Assembly (NCBI RefSeq): GCF_003812745.1
Contig: NZ_CP033831.1
Span: forward strand, 496,001-560,000
Source: Serratia sp. FDAARGOS_506
Lineage (GTDB): Bacteria; Pseudomonadota; Gammaproteobacteria; Enterobacterales; Enterobacteriaceae
Reading direction: 5' to 3'
Length of the DNA stretch: 64,000 bases
Below, one piece after another: positions 10,557 to 19,581 of this stretch. The first letter of the stretch is position 1. Each line of letters opens with the position of its first letter. A program made the position numbers and the translations under genes. Under the pieces are notes generated by a model. The model saw nothing but the letters and a program-made list of their open reading frames with translations, had not been told where the DNA came from and did no database searches.

Positions 10557-12905
10557 CTAGTTCACCCATTCGATGGTCACCAGGCGCGTATCGGCGCGGC
10601 CGCGATCGTCCACCGCCCGAATGCGGTAGCGCCCGTTGTTGATCGGCCGCCAGTCGATCGGCTTTTTGCTGGCGCTGCTGCCGAGATAGATATCGTCGAC
10701 GAACCAGTACACCGTCTTGCTGTCGGCGTCCGTCACCGCGTTGAAGGCGATTTTATCCCGCCCTTGCTGCGACTGGCGCAGGGTATAAGTGGTGTTTTTC
10801 AGCGGCGAAGTGATGCGCGGCGCGTTGCCGCCGACGGCGATGCCGTTGTCCTTGCAGCGGTTGACCGGCGGCGTGCGCTTCGGCAGCCCGGCCTGGGCGA
10901 ACACGTTGGCCAAATCGGAAGGCCAGAACTCAAAGATTTCGGTGCGGGTCTGCGCCGCGTCATACGGCGGGCAAACGACCTCGCCGCTGTGAATATCCAG
11001 CACCACCGGCCGGTAAACGCTGTCGACCTTGATCGGCGACTTGCCGGGAATGAACCAGGTCTTGCCCTTCTGCTGGCACCACGGCGTCGGCAGATCGCCG
11101 CTGGCGAGACAGATGTCCACCCGCCGCAGCCGTTGGGGGAACGGGTGCTTCGGTTCCCGCAGGCCAGGGTAGCTGGCGTTCACGCTGTCGATGATGTTGA
11201 AGAACAGCGGCGCTGCCGCCTCGGCGCCGACCAACGCATTGTTGCCGCGTCCGTCGAAGTTGCCCTCCCACACCACCAGCACGTAAGGGCCGAAAATCCC
11301 GACGCTCCAGGCGTCGCGAAAGCCCCAGGAGGTGCCGGTCTTCCAGTACACCGGCAGCGAAGAAGAACGCTGTGCCAGCGTATCGCCCGGCCGCCGGTGC
11401 TGGCGCAGCATATCCAGCGTGATGAAACTGGCCTCCTCGCTCAGCAGCCGAACCGGCGTCGATTCGGCCTCATTCAGCTGCATACGAAGCGGCCGCAGCT
11501 CGCCGCGGTTCGCCAGCAGCGCATACAGCTTCGCCAATTCCTGCGCCGTCACCTCGCCGCCGCCCAGCACCAGCGATAGCCCATAGTGGCTCTCATTGGC
11601 CATATTGGCCACGCCGGTCAGGCGCAAGAACTGATAAAAGGTCGGCTGACGCAGCTGCGAGGCGACATACACCGCCGGAATGTTGCGGCTGAAATTCAGC
11701 GCATCGGTGGCGGTCACCGGACCGAGAAAACGCCGGTCGAAGTTTTCCGGCGCATAGGCGCCGAACGACGAAGGCACGTCTTTCAGGATGGTCATCGGAT
11801 GCAGCACGCCCTGCTCCATGCCCAGCGCGTAGATGAATGGCTTCAGCGTCGATCCCGGCGAACGCTTGGCGTTGGTGCCGTTCACCTGCCCCTGGATCGG
11901 CCGATTGTAATAGTCCGCCGATCCCACCAGCGCGCGCACCCCCATATCGCGGCTGTCCACCAGCAGCACCGCGGCGTTTTGGATGCCGCGGCTGCGGTTG
12001 CGGGCGATAAACGCGTTGACCTGCCGCTCGACCAGCCGCTGCAAGCCGGCGTCCAGCGTGGTGTCGACACGGGTATCGCGCTGCACCAATTGCTGCGTCT
12101 GCTGGCGTAGCTGTTCAATAAAATGCGGCGCGATATAGGGCACTTGCTCAGGCTGCCGCAGCGCCAGCGGCAGGCGGAATAGCGTTTGCTGGCTGGCATC
12201 GGTCGGGTAAACCCGCTGCCAGCGCTGAAACAGACGGTTGCGCGCCTGCGTCAACGCGGCGCCGAGCACACCGGTTTTCGGCTCCAGACGGTAGCTGGGT
12301 GACTGCGGCAACACCGCCAGCGTCAGCGCCTCCGGCAGGGTCAACGCCTTCGGCGACTTACCGAAATAGATCAGGCTGGCGGCACCGATGCTTTCGATGT
12401 TGCGGCCGTAGGGGGCGTAATTCAGGTAGGCTTCCAGGATATCACGCTTGGAGTAACTGAGTTCCAACTGCACTGCGCGCAATACCTGCAGCAGCTTGCC
12501 GCCTGGCGTGCGGGTGTTGAGATGCCAGCGCATGCGCGCCAGCTGCATGCTGATGGTCGATCCGCCCTGCATTTTTCCGCCGGCGACATAGCTGCGCCAG
12601 AAGCCGCGCATCAGGCTGACGGGGTTAAAGCCGGGGTTGTAGTAGAACCAGCGGTCTTCGTGCAGCAGCAGCCCGTGCACCGCCAGCGGCGACACCTGCT
12701 CCAGCGGCGTCCACAGCCGGTAGCGGTCGTCGTTGGCCAGCGTGATGCGCAGCAGCGCGCCGTGCCTGTCGTAATAGACGGATGACTGCGGCAGCCCCTG
12801 CCACAGGGGCGGGTGCGGCCACAACCGAATCGCGGTCAACAGCAGTGCCAGTAAAAACACCGCCATCAAACCGTTTTGCAGCGCACGCCCGGTCAGGATC
12901 CTCAT
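10557..12905 (-). CDS. pbpC: Penicillin-binding protein 1C
   Basis: This 782-residue inner-membrane protein is a class A PBP. It has a short cytoplasmic start, a membrane anchor (about residues 10-30), a glycosyltransferase domain with EDRWFYYNPGFNP and GGSTISMQLARM, a transpeptidase domain with the SxxK active site in SPGSTLKPFIYALG, and a C-terminal BiPBP_C-type domain (about the last 90 residues). E. coli PBP1C has 770 residues. In E. coli pbpC is paired with the alpha-2-macroglobulin gene yfhM, and the two are thought to act together in periplasmic defence and repair. Here it follows bA2M by 49 bases on the same strand, so they are probably co-transcribed. Confidence 0.96.
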   Translation of the reverse strand: MRILTGRALQNGLMAVFLLALLLTAIRLWPHPPLWQGLPQSSVYYDRHGALLRITLANDDRYRLWTPLEQVSPLAVHGLLLHEDRWFYYNPGFNPVSLMRGFWRSYVAGGKMQGGSTISMQLARMRWHLNTRTPGGKLLQVLRAVQLELSYSKRDILEAYLNYAPYGRNIESIGAASLIYFGKSPKALTLPEALTLAVLPQSPSYRLEPKTGVLGAALTQARNRLFQRWQRVYPTDASQQTLFRLPLALRQPEQVPYIAPHFIEQLRQQTQQLVQRDTRVDTTLDAGLQRLVERQVNAFIARNRSRGIQNAAVLLVDSRDMGVRALVGSADYYNRPIQGQVNGTNAKRSPGSTLKPFIYALGMEQGVLHPMTILKDVPSSFGAYAPENFDRRFLGPVTATDALNFSRNIPAVYVASQLRQPTFYQFLRLTGVANMANESHYGLSLVLGGGEVTAQELAKLYALLANRGELRPLRMQLNEAESTPVRLLSEEASFITLDMLRQHRRPGDTLAQRSSSLPVYWKTGTSWGFRDAWSVGIFGPYVLVVWEGNFDGRGNNALVGAEAAAPLFFNIIDSVNASYPGLREPKHPFPQRLRRVDICLASGDLPTPWCQQKGKTWFIPGKSPIKVDSVYRPVVLDIHSGEVVCPPYDAAQTRTEIFEFWPSDLANVFAQAGLPKRTPPVNRCKDNGIAVGGNAPRITSPLKNTTYTLRQSQQGRDKIAFNAVTDADSKTVYWFVDDIYLGSSASKKPIDWRPINNGRYRIRAVDDRGRADTRLVTIEWVN

Positions 12906-12954
12906 AGGTTCTCACCGCCCCGGCGCCAGACGCTGGCCTGGCGCCGGATCCGGC

Positions 12955-15900
12955 CTAGTCGCTGCCCGCCGGCACCACCACCAGCTTGCCGCCGCCAGCC
13001 GACATGGCCTGTACTTCACGGTCATACATGGCTTCGCCGTACGCCGGTGGAACAATAAAGCTGCCGGTATTGGTGGCCTTGATCTGATAGACGAATTCCT
13101 GCACCTCGGTGCCGGCGCTGCCGTAGATAATCACCCGATCTTCACGGATATCGCTGTAATCCGGCGCCCAGGTGGAGCCGGAGGCGGCCAGCGGCGACTG
13201 CCAACCGCCGCGTTCGTCGCTCTCCTCGCCGGCATCGGCCGGTTCCGGCGGCGTCTGCTGCACCACTTCGAACCCGCCCGGCAGCAGATCGACGATCGCC
13301 AGGTTGCTCTGCCCTTCTTTCGAATTGGCTCGCACCTTCAGATGGACGTTGATCTTCTGCCCCAGCGTCACCTGCGTCACCGGTTTGCCCTGTTCGTCGG
13401 TGTAATCGCGGACGATCTCAATCCCGCGTGACAGCGCTTTTTGCGGCGCATTCAGGTCGTAACCGGCCTGCGTCACCACATACCAGGCCGGCGCATTGCC
13501 GCCGTTGGTGAAGCGCACCGCAGTGGCATCGGCGTTGAATTGCCCCTGAACGAACATCCCCTGCAGCTCACTGATGCGCTGCTGCTCGCCGCCGGCTTTG
13601 CCCACCTGCGCGATGCCCAATGCGTCCGCATTGGCGGATTGCGCCGCCACCTGAGTCGAGTAGCTTTCCAGCGCCAGAATGCTCATCGCGGAGGAGTAGG
13701 TGGTATAACGCTCTTCTTTCAGCGCCTTGACCATATTCTCCAGCACCTGCGGCGGGATCGACGCCACCTTCTCCGGGAAGTGACGGGTAATCAGATACAG
13801 CCGCGTCGCATCCTGCACCAGCGGATCAAAATAGTTCTGCGTCCACCAGGCGCTGTCATACGCCTTGCTCAGCTGCTGCCAGCTCGGTTGCAGCAACGCG
13901 GCGGCTTCGTCGTCCATCTTCAACAGGCGATAGGAAGAGGCCAGATACAACGCGCTCAGATCGGTTTTCCACCCTTCGCCATAGCGTTTTTGCAGCGTAT
14001 CCTGCACCGCCGCCAGCGAGTTGGTGGTCACTTCGCCCTGCAGCGTCAGCAGGTAAACCGCCCAGCTGCGCAGGCGCAGCAGATACAGATCGTCGAAACC
14101 GCTGGCCGCCAGCTCGCGCAATGCGCCGTTGGCCTCGTCCAGCATGCCTTCCGGCAGGGCGTAGCCCGCCGCTTTGGCTTCGAGCAGATACTGCACCACA
14201 TAAGGCGTGACGAAAGGATCGGCATCCGGCGACGAACGCCAGGCGCCGATCGCTCCACTGTCGTTCTGGCGCGCGCGCAGCACGCCAAGCAGGTTGCGCA
14301 GCTGCTTGCTGACTTCCGCCTGGCTCAGGCTGCTTTTCATCTCTGGGTGGCGGCTCTGCAGCATCAGCGGAATGGAGCGGCTGACGATCTGCTCGGAACA
14401 GTAATACGGGTAATCCGCCAGGTATTGCGCCAGCCCGCTGGTCAGCACCAGCGGCGAATTCGACACCGCAGCCCGACGCTGCGCGAAAGCGTCGAACATC
14501 TGGCGCAGGCCATCGACGTTCTGGCTGCTGCCGCTCATGCGCCCCATCACCGACTGGGTACGGTACGGCGCCGCCGGCCGCACCGAGGTGCTGACGGTGC
14601 GGCGGCTGGCCTGGTCGCCGTAACGGGCGTCGAACACCAGCGGTGCATCGCCCAGCACGGATTTGGCACGCAGGCGGAAGGTGATCACGCCTTCGCGTTT
14701 TTCCGCCAGCGTCAGGCTTTGCGTCGCGTTGCCCACCACCTCCAATTGCGGCGGCGGCGTCAGCAGAATGTTGATGGCCACCGACTGGCCGTTCAGCCCT
14801 TCGAGGTTGTTGCTGACGCCCACGCTGACGTCGAACTCGTCGCCCGGCGCCACCATCGCCGGCACGTTCGGCGTCATGATGAAGTTGTCGCGCACCGTGG
14901 CGGCAGTTTGCGCCTTGCCGATTTTCTCCGGCGTCACCGAAATCGCCATCACGCGGATTTTACCGTTGAAGTAGTCCGGCACCGGGTAGACGAACTGCTT
15001 CTCGCCGCTGACTTCGGTAATGCCGGACCAATAGGCCACCGGCTTGTCGCGCTTGCGTTTGAACGGGTTGAGGTTGAGATCCAGCCCTTCGCCCGCATCG
15101 CCGCCCGGCGCTGCGGTCAGCGCCATCAGCTTGCTGAACTCCGGCAAGATGAGATCGAGGATCTGAGAGCTGCTCACGTTCAGTTCACGCTTGCTGAAGA
15201 AGAACTCCAACGGATCCTTCAGGCGGTAACGCGCCACCTGCAGAATGCCCTCATCGACGGCGAACAGCGCCACCTGCTGCGGCGCGTCGGTCTTGACCGT
15301 CATCGTCAGGTTTTCACCCGGCTTGATGACCTCCGGCGCCGTCACCTCGAGGCTGTTTTGGCGCGCCTTGGTGCTGATCTTGAACGGCATCACGCCATAG
15401 CTCAGCGGGCTCATGAAGATTTCGCTGGAGTTGATGTCGCGCACGAACTGCACGTTGATGTAGCCGTTGCCCTCCATGCCGGCCGGCACGCGGATCTTCT
15501 GCACCGAGCTGGTGGTGTCGGTATGGAACCATTGCCAGGCGTAAACCTTGTCCTTCTCAATGGTGATCAAGCCGCTGCCGGTATAAGGCGCGTTGATCGC
15601 CACCTCGATCTCTTCACCCGGCTGGTATTCCGCCTGGTTCAGTTTCAGCTTCAGTTCGGCGTTGCGATCCAGCGAGCGGCTCAGGTTGGCGTTACCGGCC
15701 ACGCTGTAGGCGACGCGGTTGAGCGTCTTGCCCTGCGCATCTTCGATCACCAGCACGAAATCACCCGGCTTGTCTGTCGCCAGCCGCAGATCGGCGCCCT
15801 GCGCGCTCAACCCCAGCGGCTGTTCCGCCAGCTGCACTTCCTTCATCTTCGACTGGTATTTGTAAACGCCCGAATCCTGTTTGGTCAGCACTGAAATGTA

Positions 15901-18900
15901 TTTCTGCTCGATCAACACCTGTTTCAGGTTTGGCATGGCGATCTGTTTCAGGTTCGGATCGATGGCGATCACGTTCAGATGCCGCTCCGCGTCGCGGTTG
16001 ATGTAACCCAGATCGCCGTCCGCCTTCACGCCGATCAGGTAATCGTAAGGCGAAACCAGCGTGCGGGCGGTAGCCGCCACGGAACGCCCGCCGCCGGCGA
16101 CGAACGCCTCCGACAGTAGCTGCAGCTGATAGGTGGCGTCGGCATAAGATTTCAGATCGAGCGGGATATCGGCCGCGCCGTGCTCATCGGTGGTGCGATC
16201 TTCCAGCTCGGTTTCGAACCCGTCGCTGTTTTGCCGGTTTTCATAGAACGCATAATCCGGGAAGCGATCGAAGCTCGGATACATCGGCCGCAGCGTCAGC
16301 CTGGTGGCCACGCGGCGATCCTGCGCCGGGGTGCCAAACAGGTTCTGCACATCGATGCTGGCCTTCAGCTCAGACGGTTTGACCCAGCCTTGCTGACGGT
16401 TCGGCGTCAGCGCCAGCTTCACTTTCAGCTGATCCGGCTCGAACTCCTTCACATTAACCGCAGTATGGCCGAGCAGCGTGGAGGTATCGTTGTTTTTGCC
16501 GATCAGATACAGATAGACGTTCCACTCGCCGGTGGGCGAATTTTCATCGGTGGTATAGCTCAGCTCGTTGAAACCGCTGGCACCCAGCGTCAGTGGCACG
16601 GTGGTCATCAGCTTGTCGCGCGGATCGCGGATTTCGGCGCGCACCGGCACGCCGGCCAGGCCAACGCCCCAGTCGGCGGCGCGGGTGATCAGGCCGATGT
16701 TAAAGGTATCCCCCGGCCGATAAACGCCGCGATCGGAGAACAGGTAACTGCTGAGCGTGCGCGGATCGGTCGGCGTTTGTTCACCGGCGACGTCGAAGCG
16801 CGAGAAGTCCAGCCCGCGGTCGTTATAACTGCCGGTCGGCAGGAAGGAAACATCCCCTTCCTTTTCCACCAGGAACATCACCGGCTGGCGCTCGTTGGTG
16901 TACACGTCGAGCGCCGGGAAACGCACGTGGCCGTCGGCCCCGGTGGTTTGTCTGAGCAGCGTCACGCCGTTTTTGGCCACTACCGACACGTTGGCGCCGC
17001 TGACCGGCGCGCCGCTTTGGATCGACTGCACGAAGACGTCGCGCGTCTTATCCTGCGAGCTCTTGGCGACGATGCCCAGATCGGTCACCACCACAAAGCG
17101 CGAATCGCCGACGTCGGGCTGCTCATCCCCGGTGTTCTCGTCCGGTTCCTGTTCTGGCTCGGCGCCCGCCTCTTCCGCCGCCGGTTTCCGGTTCGGCTGC
17201 CATTCAGACAGCGTCAGCAGGAATACCCCTCGATGGGAACTGGCGTTGGTGGAGAGATAACGGGAGAGATCGATGCCCTGATAGTTCACTTCCCCTGGCC
17301 GCTCGTTGTTGAGCGCCGTCTGGTATTTGAAATGCTCGGTGAAGTATTCGTCGTTGAGCCGGTTGAATTCCGTGGACGAATATTCTCGGCTTTTGAAGGA
17401 GACGATGTGCTGCAGCTGGCTTGGGATCACCCGTTTGATGTCCAGCCGCAGGCCCGCTACGTTACGCGCCGCCACGCTGATCTGTTTGTCGCCGTTGACC
17501 GACAGCAGCGAACCCTGGGACATGAACTGCAGCGATTTCGGGAACTCCGGCACTTCGACCACGCGGTAAACCTTCTTCGGCATTTTGTAACCGCCGACGG
17601 AGACCAGCTGATTGTCTATCTCGAGCAGCACGAAGCGGTGCGCCGGGGCTTCAAAACGGAAGCTGAACTGCGGTTGGTAGGCCTCTTCCGCCTCGTTAAG
17701 CGTCAACGGCAGTGGAGTCGCCATCGTCAGCATGTTTTTACCGACGCTGTCGACCGTCCATTGATAGAAATCTTCGGCATCGTTGGCGGTCTCGGCATCG
17801 CTCGGATCGTGCTGCGGCAGCAGCCAGGCTTTGGTAGCCCGTGCCAGCTCTTTATCCTTCACCGCATCGCTGAAACCGACCACCAACGCACGCTGCCCTT
17901 GGCCGCCATCGGTATCCACGACCTGGGCGCTGGCGTCGCTCAGCGCCAGGCTGTACAGCGTCGGTACTTTGACCCAGTTGCTTTTCGCCTCTTCGACCGC
18001 ATTGCCGACCGCCGTCGATTTAACGCCCTTGCCGACGGTCAGATGCACCGCGCCGCCCTGGTCCAGCGCCTGCAGCGGCTCGGAATGCACCCAGGCGTTC
18101 AGCTTTTTCTCGTCATAGACCAGAGAGAAGTTCAGTTTTTTCTCGGAGGAAGTACTGCCTTCCTTCAACCCCAACGAAATCTGTTTTTCAAAGCTGGCGA
18201 CATCGACCGGCGCGTTGAACTGCAAATTGAAAATCGCGCTGCGTTTCTGCGCATCTTGCGGATCGCGATAATACTCGGCCTGCCCCAGGCGGTAATCGAA
18301 CGCGGGCACGGTGAAGGCATAACGGGTTTTGGCGAGCTTGACCTGCGGCGCCAGCAAGGTGGCGGGCTCAAGGGTCACGTCATATTTCGCGCCCATCGGC
18401 AGCGGTTTCTTCGGCGTGAACACCAGCGTCGACTCATTGTTCCACGTCCACTGCCCTTCCGCCGTCGGCTTCAGAGTGATGCCGGCGCTCACGGTTTTAC
18501 CCACTGCGGTTATCGGCGCGACCGATCCGCTGAAGGTCAGACTGACCGTTTGCGGCACCTGCCGGGCGGCGGTGTAATCTATCGGCGCGGGGTTAGCCAG
18601 CTCGGCACTGACCTCCTGGATCACCATCGGCGCAGGCTCGATAGGCTGGGGCCGATTTTGCCACCAGTGCCAACCGTAAAACGCGCCGCCCGCAGCGCCT
18701 GCCAGCAGCAGCAAACCCAGACCGATCGCTTTCGGGTGTTTATCCACGCCGTTTTCGAGCCGCAAAAAACCGCGCGGCAGCGCAGCCCACCAGGCCGGCG
18801 CGCGCCAGCTGAGGTTGCCGACCAGCGGTCTCAGCAACCGCCCCAACAGCGACAACGCCCCCCCCAGCAGGCGGCAAACGCCTTTAACCAGGGTAAAAGG

Positions 18901-18930
18901 CAAACGCAGGATAAACCTTAATAAATCCAT
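12955..18930 (-). CDS. Bacterial alpha-2-macroglobulin, large membrane-anchored form
   Basis: This 1991-residue protein belongs to the bacterial alpha-2-macroglobulins, which trap proteases in the periplasm. A hydrophobic segment (AIGLGLLLLAGAAGGAFY, about residues 68-85) should anchor it in the inner membrane; there is no lipobox, unlike E. coli YfhM (1653 residues). A long N-terminal macroglobulin-domain region is followed by an A2M_N part (YLFSDRGVYRPGDTFN), the A2M domain and a thioester domain with PYYCSEQ, where Cys1511 with the CxEQ pattern could form the reactive thioester. An acidic linker (EEAGAEPEQEPDEN) lies near residue 590. It is immediately upstream of pbpC. Family assignment is firm; a working thioester is inferred. 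Confidence 0.92.
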   Translation of the reverse strand: MDLLRFILRLPFTLVKGVCRLLGGALSLLGRLLRPLVGNLSWRAPAWWAALPRGFLRLENGVDKHPKAIGLGLLLLAGAAGGAFYGWHWWQNRPQPIEPAPMVIQEVSAELANPAPIDYTAARQVPQTVSLTFSGSVAPITAVGKTVSAGITLKPTAEGQWTWNNESTLVFTPKKPLPMGAKYDVTLEPATLLAPQVKLAKTRYAFTVPAFDYRLGQAEYYRDPQDAQKRSAIFNLQFNAPVDVASFEKQISLGLKEGSTSSEKKLNFSLVYDEKKLNAWVHSEPLQALDQGGAVHLTVGKGVKSTAVGNAVEEAKSNWVKVPTLYSLALSDASAQVVDTDGGQGQRALVVGFSDAVKDKELARATKAWLLPQHDPSDAETANDAEDFYQWTVDSVGKNMLTMATPLPLTLNEAEEAYQPQFSFRFEAPAHRFVLLEIDNQLVSVGGYKMPKKVYRVVEVPEFPKSLQFMSQGSLLSVNGDKQISVAARNVAGLRLDIKRVIPSQLQHIVSFKSREYSSTEFNRLNDEYFTEHFKYQTALNNERPGEVNYQGIDLSRYLSTNASSHRGVFLLTLSEWQPNRKPAAEEAGAEPEQEPDENTGDEQPDVGDSRFVVVTDLGIVAKSSQDKTRDVFVQSIQSGAPVSGANVSVVAKNGVTLLRQTTGADGHVRFPALDVYTNERQPVMFLVEKEGDVSFLPTGSYNDRGLDFSRFDVAGEQTPTDPRTLSSYLFSDRGVYRPGDTFNIGLITRAADWGVGLAGVPVRAEIRDPRDKLMTTVPLTLGASGFNELSYTTDENSPTGEWNVYLYLIGKNNDTSTLLGHTAVNVKEFEPDQLKVKLALTPNRQQGWVKPSELKASIDVQNLFGTPAQDRRVATRLTLRPMYPSFDRFPDYAFYENRQNSDGFETELEDRTTDEHGAADIPLDLKSYADATYQLQLLSEAFVAGGGRSVAATARTLVSPYDYLIGVKADGDLGYINRDAERHLNVIAIDPNLKQIAMPNLKQVLIEQKYISVLTKQDSGVYKYQSKMKEVQLAEQPLGLSAQGADLRLATDKPGDFVLVIEDAQGKTLNRVAYSVAGNANLSRSLDRNAELKLKLNQAEYQPGEEIEVAINAPYTGSGLITIEKDKVYAWQWFHTDTTSSVQKIRVPAGMEGNGYINVQFVRDINSSEIFMSPLSYGVMPFKISTKARQNSLEVTAPEVIKPGENLTMTVKTDAPQQVALFAVDEGILQVARYRLKDPLEFFFSKRELNVSSSQILDLILPEFSKLMALTAAPGGDAGEGLDLNLNPFKRKRDKPVAYWSGITEVSGEKQFVYPVPDYFNGKIRVMAISVTPEKIGKAQTAATVRDNFIMTPNVPAMVAPGDEFDVSVGVSNNLEGLNGQSVAINILLTPPPQLEVVGNATQSLTLAEKREGVITFRLRAKSVLGDAPLVFDARYGDQASRRTVSTSVRPAAPYRTQSVMGRMSGSSQNVDGLRQMFDAFAQRRAAVSNSPLVLTSGLAQYLADYPYYCSEQIVSRSIPLMLQSRHPEMKSSLSQAEVSKQLRNLLGVLRARQNDSGAIGAWRSSPDADPFVTPYVVQYLLEAKAAGYALPEGMLDEANGALRELAASGFDDLYLLRLRSWAVYLLTLQGEVTTNSLAAVQDTLQKRYGEGWKTDLSALYLASSYRLLKMDDEAAALLQPSWQQLSKAYDSAWWTQNYFDPLVQDATRLYLITRHFPEKVASIPPQVLENMVKALKEERYTTYSSAMSILALESYSTQVAAQSANADALGIAQVGKAGGEQQRISELQGMFVQGQFNADATAVRFTNGGNAPAWYVVTQAGYDLNAPQKALSRGIEIVRDYTDEQGKPVTQVTLGQKINVHLKVRANSKEGQSNLAIVDLLPGGFEVVQQTPPEPADAGEESDERGGWQSPLAASGSTWAPDYSDIREDRVIIYGSAGTEVQEFVYQIKATNTGSFIVPPAYGEAMYDREVQAMSAGGGKLVVVPAGSD

Positions 18931-19076
18931 TACTGCAGCACCTCATCATCCTAATGCAGCCCCCGGTCAACCGCTGCGGTTCAACCGAGCCGAAAGACGC
19001 CGTCGGTTCTCCTGCCCGGCATCCGCGCGAGTACTCTACACTGCCGGGCGGCAAAAATCTGCGCGCCGCCGGCGAA

Positions 19077-19403
19077 TTACGGCTCTTTATTCAACATCAA
19101 ATCCAGCTGTTGCAGCAGCACCAGCAGCGGCAGGCTGCTCGGTTCACGATCTTTCAACGCCTCTTCGAAATAAGGCGTGATGGCGAAGCGCGTCGGCAGC
19201 GGCGCTTCGGCGTCCAGCAACGCATACATGCGCGGCAAGAACACCCACTGCAGCCAGGCTTCGGCCGACATGCTGTCGATACAGAACGGCTCGGTGCTGG
19301 AGAAAGCCTCATGCTCAGGCGGCGCGGCCTGCCACAGCGCCAGATCGCGCATGGATTGTTCAATCGCCTGCAAACTGCGGCGCACCTGGTTATGTATACT
19401 CAT
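19077..19403 (-). CDS. yqcC: YqcC family protein
   Basis: This 108-residue protein matches E. coli YqcC (109 residues), with the conserved FCIDSMSAEAWLQWVFLPRM core. Its function is unknown. I chose the ATG at 19403 (MSIHNQV) because it gives the family length and has GGGA seven bases upstream; the longer frame to 19460 adds residues not seen in the family. In E. coli yqcC directly precedes truC; here the bA2M-pbpC pair is inserted downstream of it, with a spacer of about 145 bases to bA2M. Confidence 0.9.
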   Translation of the reverse strand: MSIHNQVRRSLQAIEQSMRDLALWQAAPPEHEAFSSTEPFCIDSMSAEAWLQWVFLPRMYALLDAEAPLPTRFAITPYFEEALKDREPSSLPLLVLLQQLDLMLNKEP

Positions 19404-19581
19404 CTGCATTCCCGATCTCTTTTCATCATGGTATTCAGCGCGCTGGCTGAAAGGCGGCAAAGCATAGCATTTTTATAGCCCAAATTCGGCGCGCCTGAGA
19501 CAGCTCACCGTTTTTATCTGGTGGCGTTCGCCGCCGCGCGGCACAATAGGCCCACCGAATTCACCACACAGATAAAGATTC

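Noticed and set aside
13441-18921. Very long open frames on the plus strand opposite the bA2M gene (817 and 913 codons)
   Set aside because: They are antisense to a well-supported gene, are rich in His, Arg and Gln with no domain, and are expected from high G+C codon bias in the opposite frame.
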